Assembly: GCA_902725215.1 (NCBI GenBank)
Contig: CACUVI010000028.1
Location: 229,073-293,072 of the forward strand
DNA from: Rhodospirillaceae bacterium LM-1
GTDB taxonomy: Bacteria; Pseudomonadota; Alphaproteobacteria; Rhodospirillales; WMHbin7
Direction of reading: 5' to 3'
DNA: 64,000 nt
A program made the translations under genes and the position numbers. Below are positions 45,942-55,611 of the stretch, one piece after another. The notes below the pieces were generated by a model. The model was not told the origin of the DNA and made no database searches. It saw only the letters and a list, made by a program, of their open reading frames with translations. Positions within the stretch are counted from its first letter, which is position 1. Each line of letters opens with the position of its first letter.

Positions 45942-47002
45942 ATCTGGATGCCAATCTCGACCGCGTGCTGATGCGCCATGACGAGTTGGAGGCGTCCTTG
46001 TCCTCCGGCCAGGTCGATGCCCAGACTTTTGGAAAAGTGTCGAAGGAACTGGCCGATCTGGTGCCGGTGGTCGAAGCGGTGAAGGCCTTTCGCAAGGCCA
46101 GGGCCGACATGGCCGACGCGGAAACCATGATGAAAAGCGACGATGCGGGCATGCGAGAGCTGGCAGGCGAGGAATATTACGCGCTCAAGGAATCGTTGCC
46201 CGGACTTGAGCACCAGATGCGTCTGATGCTGCTGCCTAAGGACGAGGCAGACGAGCGCAACGCCATCTTGGAAGTGCGCGCGGGCACGGGCGGCGAGGAA
46301 GCCGCTTTGTTCGCGGGCGAGCTGTTTCGCATGTATCAGCGCTACGCCCAATTGCATGGCTGGCGGTTCGAGATTCTGGAAGTCAGCGATACCGGCATCG
46401 GCGGCATGAAGGAAGGTTCGGCCGAGATTTCAGGCCAGGGCGTGTTCGCCAGGCTTAAGTTCGAATCGGGCGTGCATCGCGTTCAGCGCGTTCCGGCCAC
46501 CGAAGCGGGCGGGCGCATCCATACATCGGCGGCGACGGTGGCCGTATTGCCGGAAGCCGAGGAAGTGGACATCAAGATTGAAGACAAGGACCTGCGCGTC
46601 GATGTTTACCGAAGCCAGGGCGCTGGCGGGCAGCACGTCAACACAACGGATTCGGCGGTACGCGTCACCCACCTTCCCACCGGCATCGCCGTGGCTTGCC
46701 AGGAAGAAAAAAGCCAGCACAAGAACAAGGCCAAGGCGATGAAGCTGCTAAGGGCCAAGCTGTACGACATCGAGCGCGAGAAGGTCGATTCCGAGCGGGC
46801 CGCCAACCGCAAGAATCAGGTCGGTTCGGGCGATCGCTCCGAACGCATCCGCACCTATAATTTTCCGCAAGGCCGGGTGACAGACCACCGGATCAATCTG
46901 ACGCTTTACAAGATCGACCGCGTGATGGAGGGCGAGCTTGAGGAAATCATCGAGGCCCTGATTTCCGCGCATCAGGCGTCGCGTTTGGCCGAGATGGAAT
47001 GA
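45938..47002 (+). CDS. prfA: Peptide chain release factor 1
   Basis: A 354-residue release factor. The peptidyl-tRNA hydrolysis motif is in [20 protein letters not shown] (GGQ, about residue 229-231). The stop-codon recognition region is in [22 protein letters not shown]1 is told from RF2 by the tail [23 protein letters not shown] start at 45938, coupled to hemA. The methylase PrmC that modifies the GGQ glutamine is encoded by the next gene, overlapping by 4 bases, which fits a common cell function. Confidence 0.96.
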   Translation: MNLDANLDRVLMRHDELEASLSSGQVDAQTFGKVSKELADLVPVVEAVKAFRKARADMADAETMMKSDDAGMRELAGEEYYALKESLPGLEHQMRLMLLPKDEADERNAILEVRAGTGGEEAALFAGELFRMYQRYAQLHGWRFEILEVSDTGIGGMKEGSAEISGQGVFARLKFESGVHRVQRVPATEAGGRIHTSAATVAVLPEAEEVDIKIEDKDLRVDVYRSQGAGGQHVNTTDSAVRVTHLPTGIAVACQEEKSQHKNKAKAMKLLRAKLYDIEREKVDSERAANRKNQVGSGDRSERIRTYNFPQGRVTDHRINLTLYKIDRVMEGELEEIIEALISAHQASRLAEME

Positions 47003-47850
47003 GCGGTTCGCAGGAGATTTTGAAGGCGGCCAGCCAGCGCTTGGCGGCGGCGGGCGTCGAAACGGCGCAGCTTGACGCCCGCTACCTTCTGGCGTTTGCG
47101 CTGGGCCTGCGCCTAAGCGAGTTGGGCCTGTCGTCGCGCCTTGAAGTCGGCTTCGAGCAACAAGCCATCTTCGAAACGCTGCTTAGGCGCAGATGCAGGC
47201 GCGAGCCGCTCCAGCGGCTGATCGGCCATTGGGACTTCTGGTCGCTGGATCTGATGATGGGCGATGCCGGATTGATACCCCGCCCCGACAGCGAAACGCT
47301 GATCGAAACGGTGATCGCCCATTGGCCAGACCGCAGCTTGCCCTTGCGCGTCCTTGATCTGGGAACCGGCACGGGGTGTTTGTTGCTGGCGATTATCTGC
47401 GAATATCCGAAGGCGACGGGGCTTGGCGTCGACAAGAATCCCGAAGCCGTACAACTGGCGGCGGCGAACGCGGCTAGGTTGGGTTTCGACGCCAGAACCA
47501 ATTTTCAGGTGGGCGATTGGGGGCAGGGCCTTGAAGGTTCCTTCGATCTGATCGTCTCAAATCCGCCCTATATTCCCAGCCGACAAATCGACGAACTTGA
47601 ACCCGAGGTGGCGCTATACGATCCGCGCCTAGCGCTGGACGGCGGCGGCGACGGTCTGGATGCCTATCGGCGGATCGCCATGGATTTGCAGCGGCTGTTG
47701 GCCCCCAGGGGCATCGCCGTTCTGGAGCTGGGGGCTGGCCAAGCGGCGGACGTTTCCGCCCTTCTAAGCGCGGCTGGCCTTGAACTTCTGGGTCTTCATG
47801 CCGATCTGGGCGGGGTGGAGCGGGCGATTCTGGTCGAAAACCGAGGATAG
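46999..47850 (+). CDS. prmC: Release factor glutamine N5-methyltransferase
   Basis: A 283-residue SAM enzyme that methylates the GGQ glutamine of release factors. Motif [21 protein letters not shown] (about residues 117-136), and the substrate-glutamine motif [11 protein letters not shown] (NPPY at about 187). The N-terminal helical part with [20 protein letters not shown] is typical. ATG at 46999 overlaps the prfA stop. Both genes are in the usual bacterial order. The next gene lies 200 bases away and has its own leader. Confidence 0.95.
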   Translation: MSGSQEILKAASQRLAAAGVETAQLDARYLLAFALGLRLSELGLSSRLEVGFEQQAIFETLLRRRCRREPLQRLIGHWDFWSLDLMMGDAGLIPRPDSETLIETVIAHWPDRSLPLRVLDLGTGTGCLLLAIICEYPKATGLGVDKNPEAVQLAAANAARLGFDARTNFQVGDWGQGLEGSFDLIVSNPPYIPSRQIDELEPEVALYDPRLALDGGGDGLDAYRRIAMDLQRLLAPRGIAVLELGAGQAADVSALLSAAGLELLGLHADLGGVERAILVENRG

Positions 47851-48051
47851 GGTGAAAAAAACGGTTGGAAAACCGATTGCTTGGCGCTAGGTTGGGTTCA
47901 TCAAGGCACGCGGCGTTGAGCCAGCTCCGGATGCGTGCAAGTGACCTCCAGCACCGCGGTTCGCTTTTCCAGCGCGACTGGCTTGCCGTTACGACCATTT
48001 CGGTCAAGGTGCGCGATAATTAGGGAAACCAAAGTCTTGAACGGCCAACCG

Positions 48052-48492
48052 ATGAACAATAAACGCTCTCGTGGACGCGGCCACGGGGGGCATGGGCACA
48101 ACAACAACGGCAAGAAGCATATGCCGATGCGCCCGCAGACATTCGACAGCAACGGCCCCGACATCCGGGTTCGCGGCAATGCCCATCAGGTGCTGGAAAA
48201 GTATCTGCAACTGGCCAGGGATGCCCAGGCGGCGGGCGACCGCATCGCCGCCGAAAACTTCTATCAGCATGCCGAACATTACTACCGGGTCATCAACAGC
48301 ATGAATCAGCAGGCGGGCCAGCAACAGCGCCGCCCCATGATGTCAACTCCGGCCGATGACCAGCCGCATATCGGCGACGAGAATGACGGCGACGGCGAGG
48401 GCGACGGCGAGCAGGGCGCTGAAGCGCAGGGCGAAGCGACGGTCGAACCCATCGGCCGCAACCAGCCCGTCGAACCGGTTTCCGTTGACTGA
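48052..48492 (+). CDS. DUF4167 domain protein
   Basis: A 146-residue protein of the alphaproteobacterial DUF4167 family. The N terminus is basic and Gly/His/Asn-rich (NNKRSRGRGHGGHGHNNNGK), followed by the conserved core QTFDSNGPDIRVRGNAHQVL, KYLQLARDAQAAGDRIAAEN and FYQHAEHYYRVI. The C-terminal third is acidic (DGDGEGDGEQGAEA). The basic head suggests RNA or DNA binding; function is not known. I started at ATG 48052, as family proteins open with this basic segment; the frame is open further upstream. Confidence 0.85.
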   Translation: MNNKRSRGRGHGGHGHNNNGKKHMPMRPQTFDSNGPDIRVRGNAHQVLEKYLQLARDAQAAGDRIAAENFYQHAEHYYRVINSMNQQAGQQQRRPMMSTPADDQPHIGDENDGDGEGDGEQGAEAQGEATVEPIGRNQPVEPVSVD

Positions 48493-48513
48493 TCGTTCGG
48501 GAAAGGGCGCTCC

Positions 48514-49461
48514 TTGAAGGTTCTCTTTCATTTCGAACCCGGCCCCGGCTTGGCGTCCAAGATCGCGCGTTTGGCGCACGAATCGATCGAGGTCGCCTTT
48601 TGCGCCGAAAGCGACGAGCAGCGTTTTTCCCGTCTGTTGCCGGAAGCGGAAGTGCTGTGGCATGTGTTGAAGCCGGTAACGGCTCAAACCCTGGCCAATG
48701 CGCCGAAGCTGCGCTTGGTTCAGAAAATCGGGACCGGCCTTAACACCATCGATATCGAGGCGGCCCGCGAGCGCGGCATCGCGGTTGCCAACATGCCGGG
48801 CATCAACGCGCCTGCGGTTGCGGAAATGACCCTGGCTTTGATGTTGGCGGGTTTGCGCAGGCTGGCTGCAACGGACCGCCTGCTGCGCGAAGACGGTCGC
48901 TGGCAGATACCGGCCTCGGAACTTGAGCATTTGTGCGAAGTGGGTGGGCGCACCGTCGGCATGGTGGGCTTTGGAGCCGTGCCCAGGCGCTTGGCGCCGA
49001 TCCTGAAAATGATGGGCGCTCGGCTGATCTATTGGACCCGGCTGCCCAAACCCGAGAACGAAGGCATTGCCGAATGGCGCCAGCTCGACTCGCTGATGGA
49101 AGAAAGCGACATCGTTTCCCTACATTTGCCGCTTAGCGACAGCACACGTCACATTCTGAACCGGCGTCGCCTTGAATGCATGCGGGAAGGGGCGCTGCTG
49201 GTCAATACGGCCAGGGGCGGTCTGGTTGAAGAGACGGCGCTGATCGATTTATTGTCGGCGGGCCGACTGAATGCGGCCCTCGACGTGTTCGAAGACGAAC
49301 CATTGCGCAAGAGCCATCCGTTTTTTACCCTTCCCAATGTCACGCTGTCTCCGCATGCGGCTTGGCTGACGTCGGAAACCTTGGCCCGCTCGGTGACGGT
49401 GGCGACCGAGAACTGCCGCCGCCTGCTGACAGGCGAGCCGCTTCTCTATCAGATCGTATAG
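48514..49461 (+). CDS. D-2-hydroxyacid dehydrogenase family protein
   Basis: A 315-residue NAD-dependent dehydrogenase. Substrate-domain ends with LRLVQKIGTGLNTIDIEAAR; NAD turn is in GGRTVGMVGFGAVPRRLAPI (about residues 143-162). Catalytic residues appear in ARGGLVEETALIDL (Arg), VFEDEPLRKSHPFF (Glu) and VTLSPHAAWLT (His). The substrate is not known; the protein is shorter than phosphoglycerate dehydrogenase and has no ACT domain. The start is a TTG at 48514 with GAAAGGG upstream. It ends 3 bases before the tolC-like gene of the opposite strand. Confidence 0.83.
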   Translation: MKVLFHFEPGPGLASKIARLAHESIEVAFCAESDEQRFSRLLPEAEVLWHVLKPVTAQTLANAPKLRLVQKIGTGLNTIDIEAARERGIAVANMPGINAPAVAEMTLALMLAGLRRLAATDRLLREDGRWQIPASELEHLCEVGGRTVGMVGFGAVPRRLAPILKMMGARLIYWTRLPKPENEGIAEWRQLDSLMEESDIVSLHLPLSDSTRHILNRRRLECMREGALLVNTARGGLVEETALIDLLSAGRLNAALDVFEDEPLRKSHPFFTLPNVTLSPHAAWLTSETLARSVTVATENCRRLLTGEPLLYQIV

Positions 49462-49464
49462 GCC

Positions 49465-51375
49465 TTATTCCCTGGCGCCGAGCTGCGCCAGGAAGGGCGA
49501 AGTTGACGGACGCAGCACCGTTGCCGGTCTGGCGGGCGCCGTTTCCGCTTTGGTCGGCGGCGCTGGCTGTTCCACCTTGGGCGCCGCTTCCGGTTTGACG
49601 GGAGCTGGCGCAGGGGCCGGGGTTGGCGCAGGAGCAGGAGTTGGCGCAGGCGCAGGGGCTGCGGGGGCAGGCAGTTCCGGCACGGGCGCAGGTGCCGCTG
49701 CGGGGGCAGGCGGCGTCGGCGTCGTATCGGGCGTAAAGGGCGCCATTTCGATATCCATGGGCGCCGGTTTCGGCTTGATCGGTTGCGCCGCTGGAGGGGG
49801 CGTCGTCATCGCTTCCGGCGGTGTTGCCGGTGTCGCCGCCAAGGGCGCTTCGGCGGCCTGTTGTTCGGAAGAAGGCATGGCTGCCGTGGGACCATCCGCA
49901 CTGTAAGCTGGCGAAGGTGCTATGTCGGAAGGCAGGGGAGCCAACTGGCGGGCAGGCGGATCGGGCGGAGCTTCGACCGTGTTGCCGCGCTCCTTGTCGA
50001 TCGAGCTTCTGCCGCCCACCCACTTGTCGTGGACTTCATCGTAATGCGGCTTTGGCGAATAGTTCGGCTCGCCCAACGCCAATTTGGCGGCGGTCAATTC
50101 GCCGATCGCCAGTTTCAACTGATAGGCCGCCACATACAGATCGGTGCGGGCGCGCACCAGGGCGGTGCGGCTGTCCAGCAGATCCTGGCGGGCATCCAAC
50201 ACATCGACCAGCGAGCGGGTGCCGAATGATTGTTCGCGGCTTACATTGGCCAACGCCTCTGCCGCCGCGGCAACCCGGGCATCGTTGACGCGGATGCGGT
50301 CCTTGGCCAGCGTCATTGTGTCCCAGGCCTTGCTGGCATTTTCTGCGGCGTCGCGTTTAGCCTTCTCCAGCGTCATCGAAGATTGGCTGTGCGTTTGGCG
50401 GGCCTGACGGGTCTTGGAATAAGCCAAGCCGCCGTCGAAAATGGGCATCGTCATGACAAGTTTGACGCTTGCGTCGTCGATGCGGCTGTCAACGGTGCTC
50501 GTTTCGATATCGCGACCGACCGTGCCCTGCACGGCCAGGGTGGGCAGCAGTTCGCCGCGCGCGAGCTTGATGTTTTCACGCGCCGCCTTTTCGTCGTAGA
50601 TGGCCGCTGCAATGCCGTAATTCGATTCAAGGGCCAGCTTGATGGCGGTTTCGCGCTTGGCGGGCAGAGCTTCCGGGAAGGCGGGCAGGCTGACTGGGCC
50701 GGCATCGGCGCCGACGAGGCCGCGATACATCGCCTCGGCGGTCGCAAGGTCGGACTCGGCGGTGACGCGGTCGGCCACCGCCTTGGCGTGGCGCGTTTCC
50801 GCTTGGCTGATATCGGTCTTGGTGCGCTCGCCCATGTCGAAACGGCGCTTGGTGCCCGACAGTTCCTCGGCGATCCCTTTTTCGCTCTCGCTGGTGATGG
50901 TCAGCAAGTCGCGCTGCATCAGCAGGCGAAAATAGGCGGCGGCGGTGTCGGACAGCACGCCGCCTTCGGTCATCATCAAGCGGGCGCGCTCGGCCAGGAT
51001 TTTGTTTTCCGCGACGTTGGTGGCGGCAATGGTTCGCCCGCCGCGATACAGATATTCATTGATGGTCAATTTGACGCTTTTGGGATTGCGCGTCTGGCTG
51101 GTCGCGTCAGCCGTCGTTTTGGTGTTGTCATAAAGCAGGCGCTGCCAGCCGGTTTCCGCCGATGCGGTGATGGTTGGACGCCAATTGGCCAGGGCTTGCG
51201 GCGCCAGTTCGTCGGTGGCGCGCACCAGCGCCTGACCGGCCCTGATCTGCGGATTGGTTTGATAGGCCTTGTAGAGCGCTTCTTCCAATGTCTCGGCGCG
51301 GCTGGAGAAGGCAACGCCCAAGAGGCCGGTGCCGACGGCAAGCGCCAGAAGTGACCTGTAAGTGCGAGAGCGCAT
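49465..51375 (-). CDS. TolC-family outer membrane channel with long Pro/Ala tail
   Basis: A 636-residue TolC homologue. After a signal peptide (cleavage near residue 27, after SSRA) comes a normal TolC core of about 430 residues with the two repeats (ETLEEALYKAYQTNPQIRAG near the start; YSKTRQARQTHSQSSMTLEK and FGTRSLVDVLDARQDLLDS in the second). Then about 180 residues of low-complexity Pro/Ala sequence follow (for example APAPTPAPAPTPAPAPAPV), which typical TolC lacks; they would be periplasmic. The matching adaptor and ABC exporter lie 4-11 kb downstream. I use ATG 51375 (GGGGAA upstream). It is divergent from the GT60-like gene. Confidence 0.9.
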   Translation of the reverse strand: MRSRTYRSLLALAVGTGLLGVAFSSRAETLEEALYKAYQTNPQIRAGQALVRATDELAPQALANWRPTITASAETGWQRLLYDNTKTTADATSQTRNPKSVKLTINEYLYRGGRTIAATNVAENKILAERARLMMTEGGVLSDTAAAYFRLLMQRDLLTITSESEKGIAEELSGTKRRFDMGERTKTDISQAETRHAKAVADRVTAESDLATAEAMYRGLVGADAGPVSLPAFPEALPAKRETAIKLALESNYGIAAAIYDEKAARENIKLARGELLPTLAVQGTVGRDIETSTVDSRIDDASVKLVMTMPIFDGGLAYSKTRQARQTHSQSSMTLEKAKRDAAENASKAWDTMTLAKDRIRVNDARVAAAAEALANVSREQSFGTRSLVDVLDARQDLLDSRTALVRARTDLYVAAYQLKLAIGELTAAKLALGEPNYSPKPHYDEVHDKWVGGRSSIDKERGNTVEAPPDPPARQLAPLPSDIAPSPAYSADGPTAAMPSSEQQAAEAPLAATPATPPEAMTTPPPAAQPIKPKPAPMDIEMAPFTPDTTPTPPAPAAAPAPVPELPAPAAPAPAPTPAPAPTPAPAPAPVKPEAAPKVEQPAPPTKAETAPARPATVLRPSTSPFLAQLGARE

Positions 51376-51573
51376 CGTCTTGTTCCCCAAAGTCAGTGCC
51401 GCCAAGAGCGGTCTTCAGACTAATCTTGGGATAGAAGAGTTAAAAAAAACTCAAGATAAGGTAGGCAAAAAATTCCCTGATGCTTGATTTCAGCCGATAA
51501 TTCTTGCTGGGAGACAGCTGTCGGCTGGCCTATATTGAAGGCGCAAGCAATGATCGACGGCCAGGAGGGGGAG

Positions 51574-53193
51574 ATGGCCAGAACCGTTTCGGGCCGCGTT
51601 ATCGTGCGAATGCAAGGCGTTGGCGGCAAGGCGGCACCTGCCGAGCAAGACGAGCGCCTGTTTGTCGCCATCGCCAGCTACCGTGACCCGGAATGCCAGT
51701 GGACGGTGCGCGACCTGTTCTTGAAGGCGGCAAGGCCCGAGCGGATTTTCGTGGGCATTTGTTGGCAATCGGTGCCCGAGGAAGACAAGGATTGCTTTGA
51801 AATTCCCTCGCCGCGCCCCGATCAAACCCGCAGTGTCAGCTTTCACGTCAGCCAAAGCGAAGGCGTGGGCTGGGCGCGCGCCCAGGCGCACAAGCTGTGG
51901 CGGGGCGAGGAATATGTGCTGAATATCGATAGCCATATGCGGTTCGCCGAAAACTGGGACGAGCGGATGATCGCCCAGTTGAAATCTTGCAAGGCGCCCA
52001 AGCCGGTTCTATCGACTTATCCGCCTGGCTATGTGCCGCCGGATAAACTCAATCCGCCGACCCTACCGCTGATCTGTGCTGGCTATTTCGACGAGGCGGG
52101 CGTGTTGATCAACAAATCGCGCGCCATCCAGCCTCAGGACGCGCCAAGCGAACCCATGCCCTCGATGCTGTATGCCGCCGGTTTCGTCTTTGCTTCGTCG
52201 CGGATGCTTGCCGACGTGCCCTATGATCCCCTTGTCTATTTCCAAGGCGAGGAAATTTCGATGGCAGTCAGGCTGTGGACGCACGGCTGGGACATCTTTT
52301 CGCCCAACGAAGCGTTGATCTATCACGCCTATGTAAAATTCACCGAGCGCAAAACCCATTGGGTGGACAATCGCGACTGGCCGAAGCTGAACAGCCGTTC
52401 GCGCTCCAGGGTGGCGCATTTGATCGGCAGCAAGAAAACCCAAGACGCGGGGGCGCTGGCCGACATTGACGCCTTCGGTCTGGGGAAGGCAAGGTCGCTT
52501 GACGATTATCAACGTCTGAGCGGCATCGATTTCCTTGCCAAGACGATTTCCGTTTCCGCCAGCGAGGGGCGCTTTCCTTTAGCCATCTATGACGGCGCGC
52601 GCGAAGCGCGCCGCGCCCTCCAGGTTGAACGATGGAGCAAGAACGCCGACGGCAATTTCGAAACGCATGCCGGGGCGGGATCCACCCTGGCGGCGACCAG
52701 GGCCTTGCGGGTCTGGCTGAAGGAGACTTTGGCCCGCTTGGGCGTCCGCAGCATAGTCGATGCTGGTTGCGGCGATGCCGGTTGGATCTCGTGCTTGGTC
52801 GAAAATCTGGACCTATATGTCGGCGTCGATATCGTCGAGGACCTGATCGCCGACAACGCCAGGGTCTATCAGGCTTCGCGGCCCATGCTGTTCAAGTCGG
52901 GCGACATTTCCCGCGATCTTCTGCCCAAGGCGGATCTGATCTTGTGCCGAGACACGCTGACCCATCTGGACAATGCCGACATAGAGGCCGCATTGCGGCT
53001 ATTTCGCCAATCGGGCGCCAGCTATCTGCTGGCGACGCATTATCCCAAGGCCGACCCGGACGATGCCCCGGCGGGGGGGGAGCGAAAGATCGACCTTGCG
53101 GCAAATTCCCTGCTGCAAGCCCAGCCAGTTGATATATTCTTGGACGGCCCGGCGAAGGGGAAGACATTGAGCCTGTGGCGGTTGAATGATTGA
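51574..53193 (+). CDS. GT60-like GlcNAc-transferase domain fused to a SAM methyltransferase
   Basis: A 539-residue soluble fusion. Residues 25-300 fit the Skp1-type GlcNAc transferase family (GT60): LFVAIASYRDPECQWTVRDL, RIFVGICWQ, then the metal-binding triad in EYVLNIDSHMRFAENWD (DSH at 119-121), GFVFASSRML, and YFQGEEISMAVRLWTHGWD. Residues 380-510 are a class I methyltransferase (SIVDAGCGDAGW, then LYVGVDIVEDLIADN, LILCRDTLTHLDNADIEAAL). GT60 enzymes put GlcNAc on hydroxyproline (Dictyostelium Skp1) or threonine of mucin-like proteins (Trypanosoma). Start chosen at ATG 51574 with AGGAGG 5 bases upstream. Divergent from the TolC gene, so a link to the secretion locus is plausible. Confidence 0.78.
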   Translation: MARTVSGRVIVRMQGVGGKAAPAEQDERLFVAIASYRDPECQWTVRDLFLKAARPERIFVGICWQSVPEEDKDCFEIPSPRPDQTRSVSFHVSQSEGVGWARAQAHKLWRGEEYVLNIDSHMRFAENWDERMIAQLKSCKAPKPVLSTYPPGYVPPDKLNPPTLPLICAGYFDEAGVLINKSRAIQPQDAPSEPMPSMLYAAGFVFASSRMLADVPYDPLVYFQGEEISMAVRLWTHGWDIFSPNEALIYHAYVKFTERKTHWVDNRDWPKLNSRSRSRVAHLIGSKKTQDAGALADIDAFGLGKARSLDDYQRLSGIDFLAKTISVSASEGRFPLAIYDGAREARRALQVERWSKNADGNFETHAGAGSTLAATRALRVWLKETLARLGVRSIVDAGCGDAGWISCLVENLDLYVGVDIVEDLIADNARVYQASRPMLFKSGDISRDLLPKADLILCRDTLTHLDNADIEAALRLFRQSGASYLLATHYPKADPDDAPAGGERKIDLAANSLLQAQPVDIFLDGPAKGKTLSLWRLND

Positions 53194-53213
53194 CGGGGTA
53201 AGCTGGCGCTGAC

Positions 53214-53699
53214 ATGAACGATTCGAACCTGACCTTGGATGAAATCGCGCTGGCGCTGGCCGAAATGGCCGGGCGTTTGGGTCGGATCGAACAGGCCCAG
53301 GAATCGCTGTCGTCAAGTCTGGTGCGTGATCGCGAAATTCAACGCCAGGCTTTGGGCCTGCTGGTGCAGCTTTTGGAGCGCCAGACGGACAGCTTGAAGC
53401 GGATCGAGGCGATGGCGGCCATGCCGCCCCAAGAGCCATCGCAGCCGCGCCGTCAGGCGGTGGTCAAGGGCCAGGTCATGGTGGCGCGCCCAAAAGCGGC
53501 GCCCATTCAGATGGCCAAGCCGGCCCTTGCGGCCAAGGCGCCCCCCGCCCCGCGCCCCTCCGTCAAGCCCAAGGAAGAACCGCCCTTGCCGCCCGCCTCT
53601 GAAGCGGAACCCGAGATCGAGCAGCAGATTTCAGAAGCGATCGGCAGCATCTCGGCCATGCTGAAAAAGAAAGAGACGCGCCGACGCAAGTCGTCCTAG
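53214..53699 (+). CDS. Hypothetical coiled-coil and Pro-rich protein
   Basis: A 161-residue protein. Residues 5-65 form a helical, coiled-coil-like segment (EIALALAEMAGRLGRIEQAQ, then LGLLVQLLERQTDSLKRIEA); residues 70-125 are Pro/Ala/Lys-rich; the end is a short helix and a basic tail (KKKETRRRKSS). No signal peptide. It follows the GT60-like gene by 20 bases in the same direction and may be cotranscribed. I do not recognise a family. Confidence 0.6.
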   Translation: MNDSNLTLDEIALALAEMAGRLGRIEQAQESLSSSLVRDREIQRQALGLLVQLLERQTDSLKRIEAMAAMPPQEPSQPRRQAVVKGQVMVARPKAAPIQMAKPALAAKAPPAPRPSVKPKEEPPLPPASEAEPEIEQQISEAIGSISAMLKKKETRRRKSS

Positions 53700-53706
53700 C
53701 AAGAGG

Positions 53707-54630
53707 CTAGGACGCCATCGGTTTGCCAGCTTCGCGCAGGTATCGGGAAAATTCCGGATGGGCCAGAAGGGTCTCCGTGCGGGCCAGCCAGTGGATAGCG
53801 TTGCGCCGCCGCTTGTAGGGGTCCTCGTCCTTTTGCCAGCGGGCCAAATTGAACAAAAGCCAAGTATAGCTGACCGCCACCTTGAACAGGCGCATGCGGG
53901 GTATTCCCGGATGGTCCGGATCGCCGAAATAGGTATCGATCAAAGCTCTGTCTTGAAATTCGTCGAATCGGCACTGGGCGGAAAGGGCGCCCACTTCCCA
54001 ATGGGGGTCGGCTTGGCCCGAACATTGCCAATCGACCAGAATCATCCGTCCTCCGGTATCGATGTAATTTTCGGGTACCGGGTCATTGTGGCAGGGGGCC
54101 TGTGCTACTCCGACGCTTTCAAGAACCGGCCTTAGGCCAGCCACCGCGCGGCGCACGTCGGGAAGGGTGGCGAAGGCGGGGTCGCCCGCGTCGTTGGCTT
54201 CCTTTTCCAGCTTGTCGATGCGCTTGTAGACATTGAAGGACGAGCGGAATGCCGGACCCGCATGCAGGCGCTTTAGGCTGAGGGCCGCGCGCTTCACAGC
54301 GTCAAGATCCTTGAATTTCGAATCATCCATGGTCGTTCCCTCGATCAGCGGAACCAACATGGTGCCGTCCTCGGGATCGAAGTGCAGGATCTGCGGGGCA
54401 AGCCCGGCTGCGGCGGCAAGGCGGGCGTTATAGACTTCTTCGCCGTAATGGTCGGGATAATCGGGAAAACGGCGACCCAGCCTGAGCACGAATTTGCCCC
54501 TGGGCGTTTCCAGCTTGAAAACCGTGTTGTGCTGGCCGCCCAGAATAGGCCGCCAGGACATGGCCAGCGGATCGATGCCGCGAAGATGCGGAATCTTAGA
54601 AAGAATTGATCTGATCTGGTCGTCGTTCAT
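53707..54630 (-). CDS. Choline/aminoglycoside-kinase-like phosphotransferase
   Basis: A 307-residue protein of the APH/choline kinase fold (LicA-like). The N-lobe has ILGGQHNTVFKLETPRGKFV (nucleotide loop and lysine-bearing strand), and the catalytic region is APCHNDPVPENYIDTGGRMI (Brenner motif: H-N-D-x-x-x-x-N) followed by LVDWQCSGQADPHWEVGAL (the DW metal site). It most likely phosphorylates choline or a related amino alcohol. ATG at 54630 starts 84 bases from the divergent parA start. Whether it modifies surface sugars of this locus is only a guess. Confidence 0.83.
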   Translation of the reverse strand: MNDDQIRSILSKIPHLRGIDPLAMSWRPILGGQHNTVFKLETPRGKFVLRLGRRFPDYPDHYGEEVYNARLAAAAGLAPQILHFDPEDGTMLVPLIEGTTMDDSKFKDLDAVKRAALSLKRLHAGPAFRSSFNVYKRIDKLEKEANDAGDPAFATLPDVRRAVAGLRPVLESVGVAQAPCHNDPVPENYIDTGGRMILVDWQCSGQADPHWEVGALSAQCRFDEFQDRALIDTYFGDPDHPGIPRMRLFKVAVSYTWLLFNLARWQKDEDPYKRRRNAIHWLARTETLLAHPEFSRYLREAGKPMAS

Positions 54631-54713
54631 AGGGGGTACTGTACACGATCTCGGCTGGCAATCGAAACGGTCCTGGGGCAAAATATCGTTAGTTTGTGGG
54701 AAAGGGGTTCGGG

Positions 54714-55580
54714 ATGCCGACCGTAGCTGTGTTCAACCAGAAGGGCGGCGTCGCCAAGACGACGACGGCGGTCAATCTGGCGGCCTTATGGGCCAAACGG
54801 GGGCAAAGGACCTTGTTGGTCGATATGGATGCCCAGGGCAACGCAACTGCGGCTTTCGGCATTACACCCCGTCCCTTGAAGGGGGTTTACGATCTGTTGG
54901 TGGAATCGGCCACCGTTGCCGAGGTTATCCGGCCCTCTTGCGTTGACAACCTTAGAATATTGCCTTCAACCCCCAATCTATCCGGGTTGGATGTCGCCCT
55001 ATCCGGCATTCTCGAGCCGCAACTCGTCTTGCGTCGGGCTTTGGAAAGCCCTTCGGCCGACGCCGATTACATTGTGATCGATTGCCCGCCCACCCTGGGC
55101 TTGCCTTCGGTCAACGCGCTGGTGGCTGCGACCGAACTGGTCATTCCCACCTTTTGCTATCGGCACGCCCAGGACGGGCTGCACGCCACCTGGGCCAATG
55201 TGCGGCGCATGGCTAGGCGCATCAATCCGGTATTGCGCATCAATGGCGTGTTGTTGATCAGCCCCGATTCGAACGAGGTTTCGCGCCGTACGGCGGATAT
55301 CATTCGGGCCGAGTTCGGCGAGCGCGTCTATAACGAGGCGATTCCCGGCGACAATCTGGTTCCGCTGGCTGAAGAAAGCGACATGCCGCTGGTGCTGCTG
55401 CATCCCCAGGCCCCTGCCGCCAAGGCCTATGCCAAGGTGATCGACGAGATCGACCAGCGCATTTTCAACGGCAACCGTTCAAGCCTGCGCGGCACCGACA
55501 ATGCCGACGAGGAAGAGGCCAAGAATCTGGTGACGCCCTCCAGTTGGCTTAGCATGATCGAAGATCCGCATCACAAATAG
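54714..55580 (+). CDS. Orphan ParA-family ATPase
   Basis: A 288-residue ParA/MinD-type ATPase. The deviant Walker A is NQKGGVAKTTTAVNLAAL with the signature Lys at residue 10 and an Ala where most ParA have Gly; Walker A' is in LLVDMDAQGNATAAFGI; Walker B in YIVIDCPPTLGLPSVNALVA. No parB gene is next to it, so it is not a chromosome-partition pair. ParA proteins without ParB often place complexes or flagella at cell poles. It follows the divergent kinase gene and precedes a bidirectional terminator and the secretion genes. Start at ATG 54714 with AAAGGGG 6 bases upstream. Confidence 0.88.
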   Translation: MPTVAVFNQKGGVAKTTTAVNLAALWAKRGQRTLLVDMDAQGNATAAFGITPRPLKGVYDLLVESATVAEVIRPSCVDNLRILPSTPNLSGLDVALSGILEPQLVLRRALESPSADADYIVIDCPPTLGLPSVNALVAATELVIPTFCYRHAQDGLHATWANVRRMARRINPVLRINGVLLISPDSNEVSRRTADIIRAEFGERVYNEAIPGDNLVPLAEESDMPLVLLHPQAPAAKAYAKVIDEIDQRIFNGNRSSLRGTDNADEEEAKNLVTPSSWLSMIEDPHHK

Positions 55581-55611
55581 GCTTTGACCGGGCGCATGCC
55601 GCGCACAAAGA

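Noticed and set aside
47862..47875. CGGTT-GGAA-AACCG hairpin after prmC as a terminator
   Set aside because: The stem is only 5 bp and no T-run follows; too weak to list.
54714..55580. Chromosome or plasmid partition system
   Set aside because: There is no parB, no parS-like repeats and no replication gene nearby, so the ParA is treated as an orphan.
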